This document shows, piece by piece, positions 1 through 10,089 of a stretch of 33,400 bases of DNA. Both the position numbers and the translations under genes were made by a program. Under the pieces are notes generated by a model. It was not told where the DNA came from and ran no database searches. It was given only the letters and a program-made list of their open reading frames with translations. Origin of the DNA: Mycobacterium helveticum (GTDB lineage Bacteria > Actinomycetota > Actinomycetes > Mycobacteriales > Mycobacteriaceae); the NCBI RefSeq assembly GCF_007714205.1, contig NZ_VMQU01000055.1:1-33400 (forward strand). The letters run 5' to 3'. Position 1 is the stretch's first letter. Every line of letters starts with the position of its first letter.

Positions 1-119
1 CCCCCGTCGCGGGTGGCGTCGCAAGCTTCGCCGACCGGGGCGGCGGGCGGGGCGCCGACCTCCTCTCCCACCACGTCGGTGGGCGCGGCCCCGGTCGGCT
101 CGGGGTTCGGCTGGGTCAT
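1..119 (-). CDS. ftsQ: Cell division protein FtsQ, N-terminal fragment
   Basis: Only the first 39 or so codons are present; the gene runs off the left edge. It starts with ATG at 119, and that ATG overlaps the TGA of murC (ATGA, 116-119), so translation is coupled. The visible residues are rich in Pro, Ala, Glu and Asp (begins [15 protein letters not shown]). This fits the long disordered cytoplasmic tail that precedes the membrane helix of mycobacterial FtsQ. The POTRA and beta domains are outside the window. FtsQ is a bitopic protein that links the divisome to FtsL/FtsB. The identification rests mainly on position: ftsQ directly follows murC in mycobacterial dcw clusters. Confidence 0.8.
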   Translation of the reverse strand, partial: MTQPNPEPTGAAPTDVVGEEVGAPPAAPVGEACDATRDG

Positions 120-1585
120 CGCGGTACCCCCGGCCGGCCGGGCGCGCTGCGGTTGGCCCGCACCCGCAGCGCGGTCACGATCTCGGGCCCCAGCAGGGTG
201 ACGTCGCCCGCACCCATCGTGACGATGACGTCGCCGGGGCCGGCGGCCGCGGCCACCTCTGCGGCCACCGCGGAGAAGTCGGGCAGGTAGCGCACCGGCG
301 CACCGACGTGCGCGGCGACGCTGGCGCCGCTGACACCTGCGAGCGGTTGCTCGCGCGCGCCGTAGACGTCGAGGACGAACACCTCGTCGGCGGCGTCCAG
401 CGCGCGACCGAACTCGGCGGCGAAAGCCTTTGTGCGCGAATACAAGTGCGGCTGGAACACCACGACGCAGCGACCGCCGCCGGCCTGGTCGAGCAGCGTG
501 CGCACCGCCGCCAGCGTGGCGCTGATCTCCGTTGGGTGGTGGGCGTAGTCGTCGTACACCCGCACCGGCGCGTGGCCGTCTCCGGACGTGCCGACCAGTT
601 CGAAGCGGCGGCGCACCCCCTCGAAACCGGCCAGCCCGTCGAGCACCTCGTCGGCGGGGGCGCCGATCTGGGTCGCCGCCAGCAGCGCGCCCAGCGCGTT
701 GAGCGCCATGTGCCGACCCGCCACCGACAGCCGCATCACACGCGGATGAGGCTCGCCGGCCAGTTGGATGTGGGCGACCGCCCCGGTGCCCTGTTGCTCC
801 CAGTCCACCAGCGTGCCGGCCAGGCTGTCGCCCGCCGACCCGTAGCGCAGCACGCGGACACCCAGCTCGGCGCTGCGCTCGGCCAGCGCGGCCGCGCCGG
901 GGTCGTCGGTGCAGACCACGAGCGCTCCACCGGGCGCCAGCCGCTCCACGAAGGAGTCGAACACCCCGGCGTAGGCGTCGGCGCTGCCGTAGAAATCCAG
1001 GTGATCGGTCTCGATGTTGGTCACCACGGCGACGTCGGGCCGGTACTCCAGCAGCGAGCCGTCGCTCTCGTCGGCCTCGGCGACGAAGCAGTCGCCGCTG
1101 CCGTGGTGGGCGTTGGTCCCGGCCTCGCCGAGCTCCCCACCGACGGCGAACGATGGGTCGCGTCCGCAGTGCTGCAGGGCCACGATCACCATCGACGTCG
1201 TGGTCGTCTTGCCGTGCGTGCCGGTGACCATCAGGGTGGTGTGCCCGTCCATCAGCCTGGCCAGCACGGCCGGTCGCAGCAGCACCGGGATGCCGCGGCG
1301 CCGGGCCTCGACGAGCTCGGGGTTGGTCTTCGGGATGGCGGCGTAGGTGGTGATGACGGCCGTGGCGCCGCCCGGCAACAGGTCCAGCGAGGAGGTGTCG
1401 TGCCCGACGCGGACCAGCGCTCCCCGGGCCCGCAGCGCATGCACGCCGCGCGACTCCTTGGCATCCGACCCGGACACCAGGGCGCCCCGGTCCAGCAGAA
1501 TGCGGGCGATGCCCGACATGCCGGCGCCGCCGATGCCGACCATGTGCACCCGCTGCAGCTCGGGCGGCAGCGGCCGGGCGGTCAC
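116..1585 (-). CDS. murC: UDP-N-acetylmuramate--L-alanine ligase MurC
   Basis: MurC adds L-Ala to UDP-MurNAc with ATP, the first cytoplasmic step of peptidoglycan stem-peptide assembly. The 489-residue product shows the N-terminal Rossmann motif GIGGAGMSG (17-25), the Mur-ligase P-loop GTHGKTTTT (122-130), EADESD (170-175), NIETDHLD (190-197) and a C-terminal [10 protein letters not shown] segment typical of MurC. The start is GTG at 1585, overlapping the murG TGA by 4 nt (GTGA). The same frame stays open upstream inside murG, but the homology begins at this GTG. The length is close to M. tuberculosis MurC (about 494 aa). It is part of the dcw operon and is followed by ftsQ with an ATGA overlap. 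Confidence 0.97.
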   Translation of the reverse strand: MTARPLPPELQRVHMVGIGGAGMSGIARILLDRGALVSGSDAKESRGVHALRARGALVRVGHDTSSLDLLPGGATAVITTYAAIPKTNPELVEARRRGIPVLLRPAVLARLMDGHTTLMVTGTHGKTTTTSMVIVALQHCGRDPSFAVGGELGEAGTNAHHGSGDCFVAEADESDGSLLEYRPDVAVVTNIETDHLDFYGSADAYAGVFDSFVERLAPGGALVVCTDDPGAAALAERSAELGVRVLRYGSAGDSLAGTLVDWEQQGTGAVAHIQLAGEPHPRVMRLSVAGRHMALNALGALLAATQIGAPADEVLDGLAGFEGVRRRFELVGTSGDGHAPVRVYDDYAHHPTEISATLAAVRTLLDQAGGGRCVVVFQPHLYSRTKAFAAEFGRALDAADEVFVLDVYGAREQPLAGVSGASVAAHVGAPVRYLPDFSAVAAEVAAAAGPGDVIVTMGAGDVTLLGPEIVTALRVRANRSAPGRPGVPR

Positions 1586-2796
1586 GGCGTCCCTCCGCCT
1601 TCCCGGCCGGATGCCGGTTGGTGGCGCGCCGTCCGGGCCCGGCGCGCGATGTCCAGCGCGGCCCGGGCGACCTCGCGCGCCGCGTCGGGATGGCCCACCC
1701 GGGCGGCGGCAGCCGTCATCGCCGCCAACCGCGGCGGGTCGTTGAGGAGCCCGGCGGCCTGCCGGGCGACCAGCTCCGGGGTCAGGGCGGCGTCGGCCAC
1801 CACCGTGCCGCCGCCGGCGTTGACCACCGGCAGCGCGTTGAGCCGCTGTTCGCCGTTGCCGATCGGCAGCGGGACGTAGATGGCCGGCAGGCCGACGGCC
1901 GAGACCTCGGCGACCGTCATCGCCCCGGATCGGCAGATGACCAGGTCGGCGGCGGCGTAGGCCAGGTCCATCCGGTCCAGGTAGGGCACCGCCACGTAGG
2001 GCGGGTCGCCCGGCCCGGGACGACGGAGGTCGAGGGTGTTCTTGGGGCCGTGCGCGTGCAGCACCGACACGCCCGCGGCGGCCAGGTCGGCGGCGGCCCC
2101 GGACACGGCGCGGTTGAGCGACACCGCCCCCTGCGAGCCGCCGAACACCAGCAGCACCCGCGCGTCGCCGGCGAAGCCGAAGTGCGCCCGCGCCTCGGCC
2201 CGCAGCGCCGCGCGGTCCAGCGTGGTGATGGCCGCGCGCACCGGCACGCCGACGACCTCGGCGCGCGCCAGCCCGCAGCCGGACACCGCGGCGAGCACCC
2301 GGTCGGCGGTGCGGGCGCCGACGCGGTTCGCCAGCCCGGCGCGCGCGTTGGCTTCGTGGATCAGCACCGGGATGCGGCGGCGCAACCGCGGCACGCCGCG
2401 GGCGGCCAGGTAGGCAGGCAGCGCGACGTACCCGCCGAACCCGACGACCACGTCGGCGTCCACGCCGTCGAGCACCGCGCGGGTCTCCCGGACGGCACGC
2501 CACACCCGCGGCGGCAGCCGCGCGAGGTCACCGCCGGGTTTCCGCGGCAGCGGCACCGGCGTGATCAGTTCGAGATGGTAGCCGCGCTCGGGCACCAGCC
2601 TGGTCTCGAGGCCGCGCGCGGTGCCCAACGCGGTGATCCGGACCTGCGGATCCAGCGCGGCCAGCGCGTCGGCCACGGCCATCGCGGGCTCCACGTGCCC
2701 GGCGGTCCCGCCGCCGGCGAGCACGACCGACAAGGCACCGGCGGGCGAGGGGCTTGCCCCCAGCCCGCCGGCGGACTTCTCGACGGTGTCGTTCAC
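1582..2796 (-). CDS. murG: UDP-GlcNAc:lipid I GlcNAc transferase MurG
   Basis: MurG transfers GlcNAc from UDP-GlcNAc to lipid I at the inner face of the membrane, making lipid II. The 404-residue GT-B protein has the glycine-rich loop GGGTAGH (28-34), a second loop [11 protein letters not shown], and a C-terminal segment with [11 protein letters not shown] and GNGEQRLNA, which form the UDP-GlcNAc site in the family. The start is GTG at 2796 in a GTGA overlap with the ftsW stop. The first 22 or so residues are a poorly conserved mycobacterial extension before the Rossmann strand. The same frame is open far upstream inside ftsW, but that part is a shadow. The gene is coupled at both ends and so co-produced with FtsW and MurC. 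Confidence 0.97.
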   Translation of the reverse strand: MNDTVEKSAGGLGASPSPAGALSVVLAGGGTAGHVEPAMAVADALAALDPQVRITALGTARGLETRLVPERGYHLELITPVPLPRKPGGDLARLPPRVWRAVRETRAVLDGVDADVVVGFGGYVALPAYLAARGVPRLRRRIPVLIHEANARAGLANRVGARTADRVLAAVSGCGLARAEVVGVPVRAAITTLDRAALRAEARAHFGFAGDARVLLVFGGSQGAVSLNRAVSGAAADLAAAGVSVLHAHGPKNTLDLRRPGPGDPPYVAVPYLDRMDLAYAAADLVICRSGAMTVAEVSAVGLPAIYVPLPIGNGEQRLNALPVVNAGGGTVVADAALTPELVARQAAGLLNDPPRLAAMTAAAARVGHPDAAREVARAALDIARRARTARHQPASGREGGGTP

Positions 2797-4361
2797 CCGT
2801 AACGCTGACCTTCCAGTGCGCGAGCGCGCCGCGTTTGGCGCTGACCGGCGTAACGCTGGCCAGACCCATGATGCCTGGCCCGCACGCGGGCGGTCCCCCC
2901 AGACTGCCGGGCCGGCCGGGCGGCCGGGCGCAGCGGCGCCTCGGAGTTGCGGGCGGGCGCCCTGGCCGCCTGCGAGCGGACGCCCTTGCGATCCCGGAAC
3001 GACTCCAGGCGGGTCGGCACGTACGGCTGCGGCAGCGGCAGCCGCAGCAACCGGTTGACCTTGTCGTCGCGCCCGGCGCGCAGCGCGGCCACCGCCTCCG
3101 GCTCGTGACGGGCCGCGTTGGCCATGATACCGATCATGAAAAGCGTTGCCGCTGTTGATGTCCCACCGGCTGAAATCAGTGGCAGCTGGATGCCGGTGAC
3201 CGGCAGGATGCCGATCACGTAGCCGATGTTGATGAACGCCTGGCCCAACACCCACATGGTCGTGGCGGCGGTCAACAGCCGCAGGAACGGGTCGGCCGAC
3301 CGACGCGCGATCCGCATCCCGGTGTAGGCGAACAGCCCGAACAGCGCCAGCAGCCCGAACGCGCCGATGAACCCGAGCTCCTCGCCGATGATCGCGAAGA
3401 TGAAGTCGTTGTGCGCGTTGGGCAGATAGTTCCACTTGGCCACGCCCTGGCCCAGGCCGTCGCCGAAGATGCCGCCGTGAGCCAGCGCGAACTTCGCCTG
3501 CCGGGCCTGATAACCGGTGTCCTGCGGGTCGTTCTCCGGGTTGATCCAGGACCGCACCCGCTCCGAACGGTAGCCGGCGGACATGGCCAGGACCGCGCCC
3601 GCGGCGAACACCGCCAGCAGCGAGGTGCCGAAGACGCGAAGCGGCAGGCCGCCGTACCACAGCAGGGCCAGCAGGATGATACCCAGCGACACCGTCTGCC
3701 CCAGGTCGGGCTGGGCCACGATCAGCGCCAGCGAGATGACGGCGGCGGGCACCAGCGGGATCAGCATCTCCCGCAGCGAGGCCCGCTCCAGCCGCCGGGC
3801 CGCCAGCAGGTGCGCGCCCCAGATGGCCAGCGCGATCTTCGCCAGCTCGGAGGGCTGCATCGACAGCCCGCCGACGACGAACCATTTGCGGGATCCGTTG
3901 GCCAGGTTGCCGATTCCGGGCACCAGAACCAGCACCAGCAGGATGACGGTGACCACGTAGCCGGTGAACGCGACGCGGCGCAGGAACCGCACCGACATCC
4001 GCAGCGCCACGTAGAACCCGCCCAGCCCGATGACCGTCCACAGGACCTGCTTGCCGAAGATGACCCACGCCGATCCGTCGGAGTCGTAGGACCGCACACC
4101 CGAGGCCGACAGCACCATGATGAGGCCCAGCGTCGTCAGCAGCCCGGCCACGGCGATGATCAGGTGGAACGACGTCATCGGCCGGTTCAGCCAGGCGCCG
4201 AAGCGGTGGCGCGGCCCGGCCTTCTCGGCCTTCGCCTTGCTCGTGCGCTTCGCCGGGTCGGTGTCGGTGGTGTCCGGCGCGGGCGGGTCGCCCTGCGCGC
4301 CGGTTTCGGCCGCGCCGGCTTTCTTGCCCCGGGCCAGCAGCCGGGTCAGCGCGTTGTCCAC
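2793..4361 (-). CDS. ftsW: Septal peptidoglycan glycosyltransferase FtsW (SEDS family)
   Basis: FtsW is the SEDS-family polymerase that extends septal glycan strands from lipid II together with its cognate PBP, here PbpB. The product has 522 residues, a charged N-terminal tail of about 65 residues, then about ten hydrophobic helices. Conserved stretches include [44 protein letters not shown] and PLISAGGTS. The cytoplasmic C-terminal tail is long and Arg-rich and ends in EGQRYG. In mycobacteria this basic tail is reported to contact the acidic tail of FtsZ. The start is GTG at 4361, 6 nt after the murD TAG (4368-4370). The stop overlaps the murG start by 4 nt. Confidence 0.96.
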   Translation of the reverse strand: MDNALTRLLARGKKAGAAETGAQGDPPAPDTTDTDPAKRTSKAKAEKAGPRHRFGAWLNRPMTSFHLIIAVAGLLTTLGLIMVLSASGVRSYDSDGSAWVIFGKQVLWTVIGLGGFYVALRMSVRFLRRVAFTGYVVTVILLVLVLVPGIGNLANGSRKWFVVGGLSMQPSELAKIALAIWGAHLLAARRLERASLREMLIPLVPAAVISLALIVAQPDLGQTVSLGIILLALLWYGGLPLRVFGTSLLAVFAAGAVLAMSAGYRSERVRSWINPENDPQDTGYQARQAKFALAHGGIFGDGLGQGVAKWNYLPNAHNDFIFAIIGEELGFIGAFGLLALFGLFAYTGMRIARRSADPFLRLLTAATTMWVLGQAFINIGYVIGILPVTGIQLPLISAGGTSTAATLFMIGIMANAARHEPEAVAALRAGRDDKVNRLLRLPLPQPYVPTRLESFRDRKGVRSQAARAPARNSEAPLRPAARPARQSGGTARVRARHHGSGQRYAGQRQTRRARALEGQRYG

Positions 4362-4367
4362 ACCCGC

Positions 4368-5837
4368 CTACCGGAGGGCCGCGCGCACGGCGGCCGCGAA
4401 GGCGTCGCCCCGCTCGGCGTAGCCGCCGAACTGGTCGAACGAGGCGCCGGCGGGCGCCAGCAGCACCGTGTCTCCCGGCTGGGCAAGGTTGCGTGCCGCG
4501 GCCACTGCGGCCGTCATGACGCGAACACCGAGATCCCCGCCCGTGGGCTTCACTTCTGTCACATCTATCTCAGAAATCACAGCAGTCGCATCCATACCAG
4601 CATCCTCGCCTGTCACAACCTGGACGACGGGGACATCCGGCGCGTGTCGCGATAACGCCTCTGCAACCTTCTGCCGGTCGCGACCGATGAGCACCGCTCC
4701 GACCAGCCGGGACGCGATCCTGGCGACCTCCTCGTCGACCGACGCGCCCTTCAGCAAACCGCCCGCCACCCAGACCACCCGGGGGTAGGCCAGCACGGAC
4801 GCCTCGGCGGCGTGCGGGTTGGTGGCCTTCGAGTCGTCGACGTAGGTGATGCCGTCGGCGACGGCGACGACCTCGGCCCGGTGCCGGCCCAGCCGGAACG
4901 ACCCGATCGCCGCGGCGATGGCCCCGGCGGGCACCCCGAAGGACCGGGCCAGCGCGGCCGCGGCCAGGGCGTCGAGCACCCCGACGGGGCCCGGCACCGG
5001 GATCGAGTCGACGCCTGCCAGCGCCAGGTCCTCGGCAAAGGCCCGGTCGACGAGCCGGCCGTCGCGCACGCCGAGCTCGCCGGGGGCCGGTTCGCCCAGC
5101 CGGAAGCCGGCCCGTACCGGCGCCGCCGCGGTCTCCAGCAACGCGGCGGCTCGCGCGTCGTCCAGTCCGACCACGGCCACCCGGCCGTCGAGCACCCGGG
5201 CCTTGTCGGCGGTGTACTCGGCCATCGACGCGTGCCAGTCCAGGTGGTCCTCGGCGATGTTGAGCACGACGCCGGCCTCGGGCCGCAACGACGGCGCCCA
5301 GTGCAGCTGGAAGCTGGACAGCTCGACGGCCAGCAGGTCGGCGGGCTCGTCGAGGACGTCCAGCACCGGACTGCCGATGTTGCCGCACAACAGCGCGCGG
5401 CGGCCCCCGGCGATCAGCATGGCGTGCAGCATCGACGTCGTCGTCGTCTTGCCGTTGGTGCCGGTCACGACGAGCCAGCGGCGCGGCGGGCCGTAGTGGC
5501 CCGCGGCGTCGAGCCGCCAGGCCAGCTCGACGTCACCCCAGATCGGCACCCCCGCCGTCGCCGCGGCGGCCGGCACCGCCGTGCCCGGCGCGAAGCCGGG
5601 GCTGGTCACCACCAGCGCGTATGCCGAGATGCGTTGCGCGGCCGCCGACGTCGACTCGGTCGCCACGCCCCGCTCGGCGTACCCGCGCAGCGTGGCCGGG
5701 TCGTCGTCGCACAGGGTCACCGCGGCGCCGAAGCGGGACAGGGCCGCCAGTGCCGCCCGGCCCGTCACACCGCCGCCGGCCACCAGGACGGGCGCGCCCG
5801 GCACCAAGGGAACCATCGCCTTGTCGAAGCCGCTCAT
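4368..5837 (-). CDS. murD: UDP-MurNAc-L-Ala--D-glutamate ligase MurD
   Basis: MurD adds D-Glu to UDP-MurNAc-L-Ala. The 489-residue product has an N-terminal nucleotide-binding fold ([10 protein letters not shown], 21-30), the P-loop GTNGKTTTT (126-134), [10 protein letters not shown], and the C-terminal [10 protein letters not shown] and [12 protein letters not shown] segments expected for MurD. The start is ATG at 5837; its A is the last base of the mraY TGA (TGATG, 1-nt overlap). An in-frame ATG seven codons later is a second option. Residues of about 406-430 (bases 4549-4620) are coded by a stretch with much lower GC than the rest and differ from the M. tuberculosis protein as I recall it, so this looks like a variable loop. 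The motifs are intact. Confidence 0.96.
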   Translation of the reverse strand: MSGFDKAMVPLVPGAPVLVAGGGVTGRAALAALSRFGAAVTLCDDDPATLRGYAERGVATESTSAAAQRISAYALVVTSPGFAPGTAVPAAAATAGVPIWGDVELAWRLDAAGHYGPPRRWLVVTGTNGKTTTTSMLHAMLIAGGRRALLCGNIGSPVLDVLDEPADLLAVELSSFQLHWAPSLRPEAGVVLNIAEDHLDWHASMAEYTADKARVLDGRVAVVGLDDARAAALLETAAAPVRAGFRLGEPAPGELGVRDGRLVDRAFAEDLALAGVDSIPVPGPVGVLDALAAAALARSFGVPAGAIAAAIGSFRLGRHRAEVVAVADGITYVDDSKATNPHAAEASVLAYPRVVWVAGGLLKGASVDEEVARIASRLVGAVLIGRDRQKVAEALSRHAPDVPVVQVVTGEDAGMDATAVISEIDVTEVKPTGGDLGVRVMTAAVAAARNLAQPGDTVLLAPAGASFDQFGGYAERGDAFAAAVRAALR

Positions 5838-6916
5838 CACGCACCGACCGCGGCCAGCCACTCACCGTAGAACAGGGCCACGCCCAGGCCGCAGGTGATC
5901 GCGGTCAGCAACCAGAAGCGGATGATCACCGTCGTCTCGGCCCAGCCGGCCAATTCGAAATGGTGGTGGAAGGGCGCCATCCGGAACACCCGGCGCCCGG
6001 TGGTGCGGAAGGCCAGGATCTGCACCACGACGGAGCTGACCTCGGCGACGAACAGCGCACCCAGCACGACGGCGAGGACCTCGGTGCGACTGGTGACCGA
6101 CAGTCCCGCGATGATGCCACCCAGCGCCAGGGACCCGGTGTCGCCCATGAAGATCTTGGCGGGCGCGGCGTTCCACCACAGGAAGCCGATGCACGCGCCG
6201 GCGGTGGCGGCGGCCACGATCGCCAGGTCCAGCGGATCGCGCACGTTGTAGCACGCCAGGCCGGGCGCGGTGACGCAGGCGTTGCGGTACTGCCAGAAGG
6301 TGATCAGTACGTAGGCGGCGGTGACCATCGCCATGCTGCCGGCCGCCAACCCGTCCAGGCCGTCGGTGAAGTTGACCGCGTTGGACCAGGCGCTGACCAC
6401 GATCACGCAGAACAGCACAAACAACGCCGGCGCCAGCGTAACGGTGGCGATCTCCCGGACGTAGGACAGGTTCGGGCTGGCCGGGGACAGGCCGTTGGCG
6501 TTGTGGAACTGCAGCACCAGCACCCCGAACAGCACCGCGGCGGCGACCTGCCCGAGCATCTTGGCCGTCTTGTTCAGCCCGAGGTTGCGCGACCTGCGGA
6601 TCTTGATCAGGTCGTCGAGGAACCCGACGCCGCCCAGCGCGGTGGCCAGGCCGAGCACCAGCAGGCCCGACGCGGACACCCCTTCGCCGTCGAAGGCGAG
6701 GCCGGCGAGGTGCGTGCCCAGGTAGCCCGCCCAGATGCCGGCGACGATCGCCACCCCGCCCATCGACGGCGTGCCGCTCTTGGTGTGGTGGCTGGGCGGG
6801 CCGTCCTCGCGGGCCTGGTGCCCGAATCCCTGCTTGGTGAACAGCCGGATCAGCGCCGGGGTCAACAGGATGGACACCGTCAGCGCGATTGCGACGGCGA
6901 CGAGGATCTGTCTCAC
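5837..6916 (-). CDS. mraY: Phospho-MurNAc-pentapeptide translocase MraY
   Basis: MraY moves phospho-MurNAc-pentapeptide from UDP to decaprenyl (undecaprenyl-type) phosphate, giving lipid I, at the cytoplasmic side of the membrane. The 359-residue polytopic protein begins [10 protein letters not shown] and has the family signatures [45 protein letters not shown] (catalytic Asp region), [12 protein letters not shown] and the late APFHHHFE histidine motif. About ten membrane helices are evident. The length equals the M. tuberculosis protein as I recall it. The start is GTG at 6916 in a GTGA overlap with the murF stop. The stop shares one base with the murD ATG. Confidence 0.97.
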   Translation of the reverse strand: MRQILVAVAIALTVSILLTPALIRLFTKQGFGHQAREDGPPSHHTKSGTPSMGGVAIVAGIWAGYLGTHLAGLAFDGEGVSASGLLVLGLATALGGVGFLDDLIKIRRSRNLGLNKTAKMLGQVAAAVLFGVLVLQFHNANGLSPASPNLSYVREIATVTLAPALFVLFCVIVVSAWSNAVNFTDGLDGLAAGSMAMVTAAYVLITFWQYRNACVTAPGLACYNVRDPLDLAIVAAATAGACIGFLWWNAAPAKIFMGDTGSLALGGIIAGLSVTSRTEVLAVVLGALFVAEVSSVVVQILAFRTTGRRVFRMAPFHHHFELAGWAETTVIIRFWLLTAITCGLGVALFYGEWLAAVGA

Positions 6917-8442
6917 CGGGGGGCCTCGTCGGCGGGCTCGCCGCCCGGCGCGTCCCGGGCCAGGGCGTCGGCCAGCGCGCCCAGCCCGGCCGCGTTGGAC
7001 GCCTTGACCAGGACCACGTCGCCGGGCCGCACCTCGGCGCGCACCAGGGCCAGGGCCGCGTCGGGGTCGGCCACACTCACGGCTCCGGCGCCCCATCCGC
7101 CTTCCAGGACCGCTCCGTGGTGCATGGCGCTCATCGACCTCCCATTTCCCACGACGACCAGTCGAGACACATCTAAGCGCACGGCCAGCCTGCCGATGCG
7201 CTCATGCTCGGTTATCGCGTCCTCACCGAGCTCGGCCATCTCCCCCAGCACCGCCCAGCTGGTGCGCTTTGCGCCCGCGCGGGCCCCGCCGCCGTGGGCG
7301 ATCTGAGCCAGCGCCTGCAGCCCGGCCCGCATCGAGTCGGGGTTGGCGTTGTAGGCGTCGTCGATCACGGTGACCCCGTCGGCGCGGGTGATGACCTGCA
7401 TCCGGTGCCGCGACACGGGACCGGCGCCGGCCAGCGCGTCGGCCACCTGTTCGGGCCCGGCGCCGCACTCCAGCGCGACCGCGGCGGCGCACAGCGCGTT
7501 GGTGACCTGGTGGTCGCCGTGGACGCCCAGCCGGACCTCGGTCGCGGCGCCGCGCGCGTGCAGGGTGAAGCGCGGCCGGGCCAGCTCGTCGAGCGAGACG
7601 TCGTCCGCCCACACGTCCGGGGTTGCCGGGCCGGCCCGCCCGACCCGCACCACCCGGGCCGCGGTCACCCCCGCCATCGCCGCCACCGCCGGGTCGTCGG
7701 CGTTGAGGACGACCACCCCTGACGACGGAACAGATTGCGGCAGTTCAGATTTCGTTCTGGCGATGGCGTCCCGGGAGCCGAACTCGCCCAGGTGCGCGGT
7801 GCCCACGTTGAGGACCACGCCGATCGCCGGCGGGGCGATCTGCGCCAGCGCGGCGATGTTGCCGGGGTGGCGCGCCGACATCTCGAGCACCAGGAAGTCG
7901 GTGCGGCGGGTGGCGCGCAGCACCGTCCACGGGTGACCCAGCTCGTTGTTGAACGACCCCGGCGGGGCGACCACCTCGCCCAGCGGCGCCAGCACGGCGG
8001 CCACCAGGTCCTTGGTCGAGGTCTTTCCCGACGACCCGGTGATCCCGATGATCGTCAGCCCGCCGGCCACCAGCTCGTCGGCCACCGCCCGGGCCAGCTG
8101 GGCCAGCGCGGCGAGCACGGCGGCACCCGAGCCGTCGGGGTCGTGCTCGAGCACCCCGGCCCGCGAAGCCGAAGCGCCTTCGGGGGCAACCACGATGGCG
8201 GGGACGCCGACCGGGCGGGCCGCCAGCACCGCGACCGCGCCCGCGGCCGCCGCCGCGGCCGCGTGGTCATGCCCGTCGGAGCGCGCGCCGGGCAACGCCA
8301 GGAACAGCCCGCCGGGGCCGACCGCGCGCGAGTCGAACTCCACGGTGCCGGTGACCCGCAGCGCCGCGGCGTCCTGTGGCGAGATGTCGGCCAGCGTGCC
8401 GCCGACGATCTCGGCGATCCGGGCGACGGTCAGGTCGATCAT
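6913..8442 (-). CDS. murF: UDP-MurNAc-tripeptide--D-Ala-D-Ala ligase MurF
   Basis: MurF joins D-Ala-D-Ala to UDP-MurNAc-tripeptide, completing the pentapeptide precursor. The 509-residue product has the MurF N-terminal domain ([15 protein letters not shown]), the P-loop GSSGKTST (136-143) where MurF has Ser/Ser rather than the TN or TH of MurD and Mur[13 protein letters not shown], and the [11 protein letters not shown] signature that marks MurF. The start is ATG at 8442, within an ATGA overlap with the murE stop. The stop overlaps the mraY GTG by 4 nt. The length is within one or two residues of the M. tuberculosis enzyme as I recall it. The enzyme is cytoplasmic and ATP-dependent. Confidence 0.97.
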   Translation of the reverse strand: MIDLTVARIAEIVGGTLADISPQDAAALRVTGTVEFDSRAVGPGGLFLALPGARSDGHDHAAAAAAAGAVAVLAARPVGVPAIVVAPEGASASRAGVLEHDPDGSGAAVLAALAQLARAVADELVAGGLTIIGITGSSGKTSTKDLVAAVLAPLGEVVAPPGSFNNELGHPWTVLRATRRTDFLVLEMSARHPGNIAALAQIAPPAIGVVLNVGTAHLGEFGSRDAIARTKSELPQSVPSSGVVVLNADDPAVAAMAGVTAARVVRVGRAGPATPDVWADDVSLDELARPRFTLHARGAATEVRLGVHGDHQVTNALCAAAVALECGAGPEQVADALAGAGPVSRHRMQVITRADGVTVIDDAYNANPDSMRAGLQALAQIAHGGGARAGAKRTSWAVLGEMAELGEDAITEHERIGRLAVRLDVSRLVVVGNGRSMSAMHHGAVLEGGWGAGAVSVADPDAALALVRAEVRPGDVVLVKASNAAGLGALADALARDAPGGEPADEAPR

Positions 8443-10025
8443 CGCCGTGCCGCCAGGGCGTCGGCCAGCTCCACCCGGTCGTCGAACGGGCGGGTCCGCC
8501 CGGCGCCGCGCTGCCCGGTCTCGTGCCCCTTGCCGGCGATCAGCACGACGTCGCCGGTGCGCGCCCACGCGACGGCGTGGTGGATCGCCGCCCGCCGGTC
8601 GGCGATCTCGACGACCTCGGCGGGACCGCGAGCCGCGCCGGCCAGGATCTCGCGGCGGATCGCCGCGGGCTCCTCACCGCGCGGGTTGTCGTCGGTGACG
8701 ACGACGAGGTCGGCCAGTTCGGCGGCGATCTCACCCATCGGCGCCCGCTTGCCCGGGTCGCGCTCGCCGCCGGCGCCGAAGACCACCGCCAGCCGGCCGC
8801 CGGGGCGTTTGAGGGTCGACAGCACCGCCCGCAACGCCCCTGGCTTGTGCGCGTAGTCGACCAGCGCCAGGAAGTCCTGGCCGCGGTCGACCTGTTCCAT
8901 GCGCCCCGGCACCCGGGTCTCCAGCAGACCCGGCGCCGCCTGCTCCGGGGACACGCCGGCCGCCTCCAGCAGGGCCAGCGCCACCAGGCAATTCGCAACG
9001 TTGTAGCGACCCGGCAGGTTGATGCCGACCCGGTGGTGCACGCCGGCGGGGTCCACAGCGGTGAACTCTTGTCCCCCGGCGCCCGCCAGGATCACGTCGA
9101 TCGCGCGCCAGTGCGCGGGTCGGCCTTCGGCACTGACGGTGATCGCGTCCGCGGCCAACCCGGCCATCGCACGCCCGGCGTCGTCGTCGACGCACACCAC
9201 GACGCGGCGCGCACGCAGCGGCGAGTTCGGGTCGAACAGCAGCGCCTTGGCTTGGAAGTAGTCGGCCATGGTGGGGTGGAAGTCGAGGTGGTCGCGGGAC
9301 AGGTTGGTGAACCCGGCGGCCGCGAACCCGGTGCCGTCCACCCGGCCCAGTGTGAGCGCGTGGCTGGACACCTCCATGACCACCGTGTCCACGCCACGTT
9401 CGGCCATCACGGCGAGCATGGCCTGCAGCGCGGGGGCTTCCGGGGTGGTCAGCGCGCTGGGGACGTCGGCGCCGTCGACCCGGATGCCCACGGTGCCGAT
9501 CAGCCCGGCCACCCGCCCGGCCGCACGCAGACCGGACTCCACCAGATACGTCGTGGTGGTCTTGCCCGAGGTGCCGGTGATCCCGATCACCGTCAACCGC
9601 TCGGACGGGTGGCCGTACACGGTGGCGGCCAGGTCACCGAGCACGCGGCGGGGATCGGGGTGCACGAGGACGGGGACCGCCTTGGCCAGGTTGACCATCT
9701 CAGCAACCCCGGCGGCGTCGGTGAGGATCGCGACGGCTCCCCGTTGGACCGCGTCCGCGGCATACCGCCCCCCGTGCGTGGTGGTGCCGGGCAGGGCGGC
9801 GAACAGGTCACCGGGACGCACATCCTGGCCGCGCAGCGTCACACCGGTGACCGGCACATCGGGGGCGGTAGTGCGGCCGGCCGGGACGGCGCCGACCCGG
9901 GCCGCCAGCGTCGACAGCAGCGCGCCCGCGGTGGTGCGGGGGCGGGAACCGGGTCCGAGAGGCGCCGACGACAATTTCCGGACCTCCCTTTCCCGCCGCC
10001 CGATCCCCATGATCGGCCCTGACAC
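8439..10025 (-). CDS. murE: UDP-MurNAc-L-Ala-D-Glu--meso-DAP ligase MurE
   Basis: MurE adds meso-diaminopimelate to the growing stem peptide. The product of up to 528 residues has the P-loop GTSGKTTTT (151-159), [20 protein letters not shown] and DNPR (446-449). DNPR is the motif that distinguishes DAP-adding from Lys-adding MurE, as expected for a mycobacterial wall. The start is uncertain. GTG at 10025 gives an N-terminus that lines up with the M. tuberculosis protein as I recall it. ATG at 10010 and TTG at 9974 are in frame, and only the TTG has a good Shine-Dalgarno (GGGAGG, ending about 8 nt before it). A TAGGGT -10-like box (10024-10029) overlaps the GTG, which favours one of the later starts if that promoter is real. 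The stop overlaps murF by 4 nt. Confidence 0.95.
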   Translation of the reverse strand: MSGPIMGIGRREREVRKLSSAPLGPGSRPRTTAGALLSTLAARVGAVPAGRTTAPDVPVTGVTLRGQDVRPGDLFAALPGTTTHGGRYAADAVQRGAVAILTDAAGVAEMVNLAKAVPVLVHPDPRRVLGDLAATVYGHPSERLTVIGITGTSGKTTTTYLVESGLRAAGRVAGLIGTVGIRVDGADVPSALTTPEAPALQAMLAVMAERGVDTVVMEVSSHALTLGRVDGTGFAAAGFTNLSRDHLDFHPTMADYFQAKALLFDPNSPLRARRVVVCVDDDAGRAMAGLAADAITVSAEGRPAHWRAIDVILAGAGGQEFTAVDPAGVHHRVGINLPGRYNVANCLVALALLEAAGVSPEQAAPGLLETRVPGRMEQVDRGQDFLALVDYAHKPGALRAVLSTLKRPGGRLAVVFGAGGERDPGKRAPMGEIAAELADLVVVTDDNPRGEEPAAIRREILAGAARGPAEVVEIADRRAAIHHAVAWARTGDVVLIAGKGHETGQRGAGRTRPFDDRVELADALAARR

Positions 10026-10029
10026 CCTA
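10024..10029 (-). promoter_or_regulatory. Candidate -10 box of an internal promoter before murE
   Basis: TAGGGT, read on the minus strand from 10029 to 10024, fits the mycobacterial -10 pattern TANNNT. It sits in the largest gap inside the dcw operon (10026-10089, 64 nt between pbpB and murE). Transcription would start near 10016. No convincing -35 was seen. Confidence 0.35.
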
Positions 10030-10089
10030 CCTACCCGAAACCCGCCCGGGTCTGCCCTCGGGCGTGTGACGGCCGGCGGTGCGGCGTCC

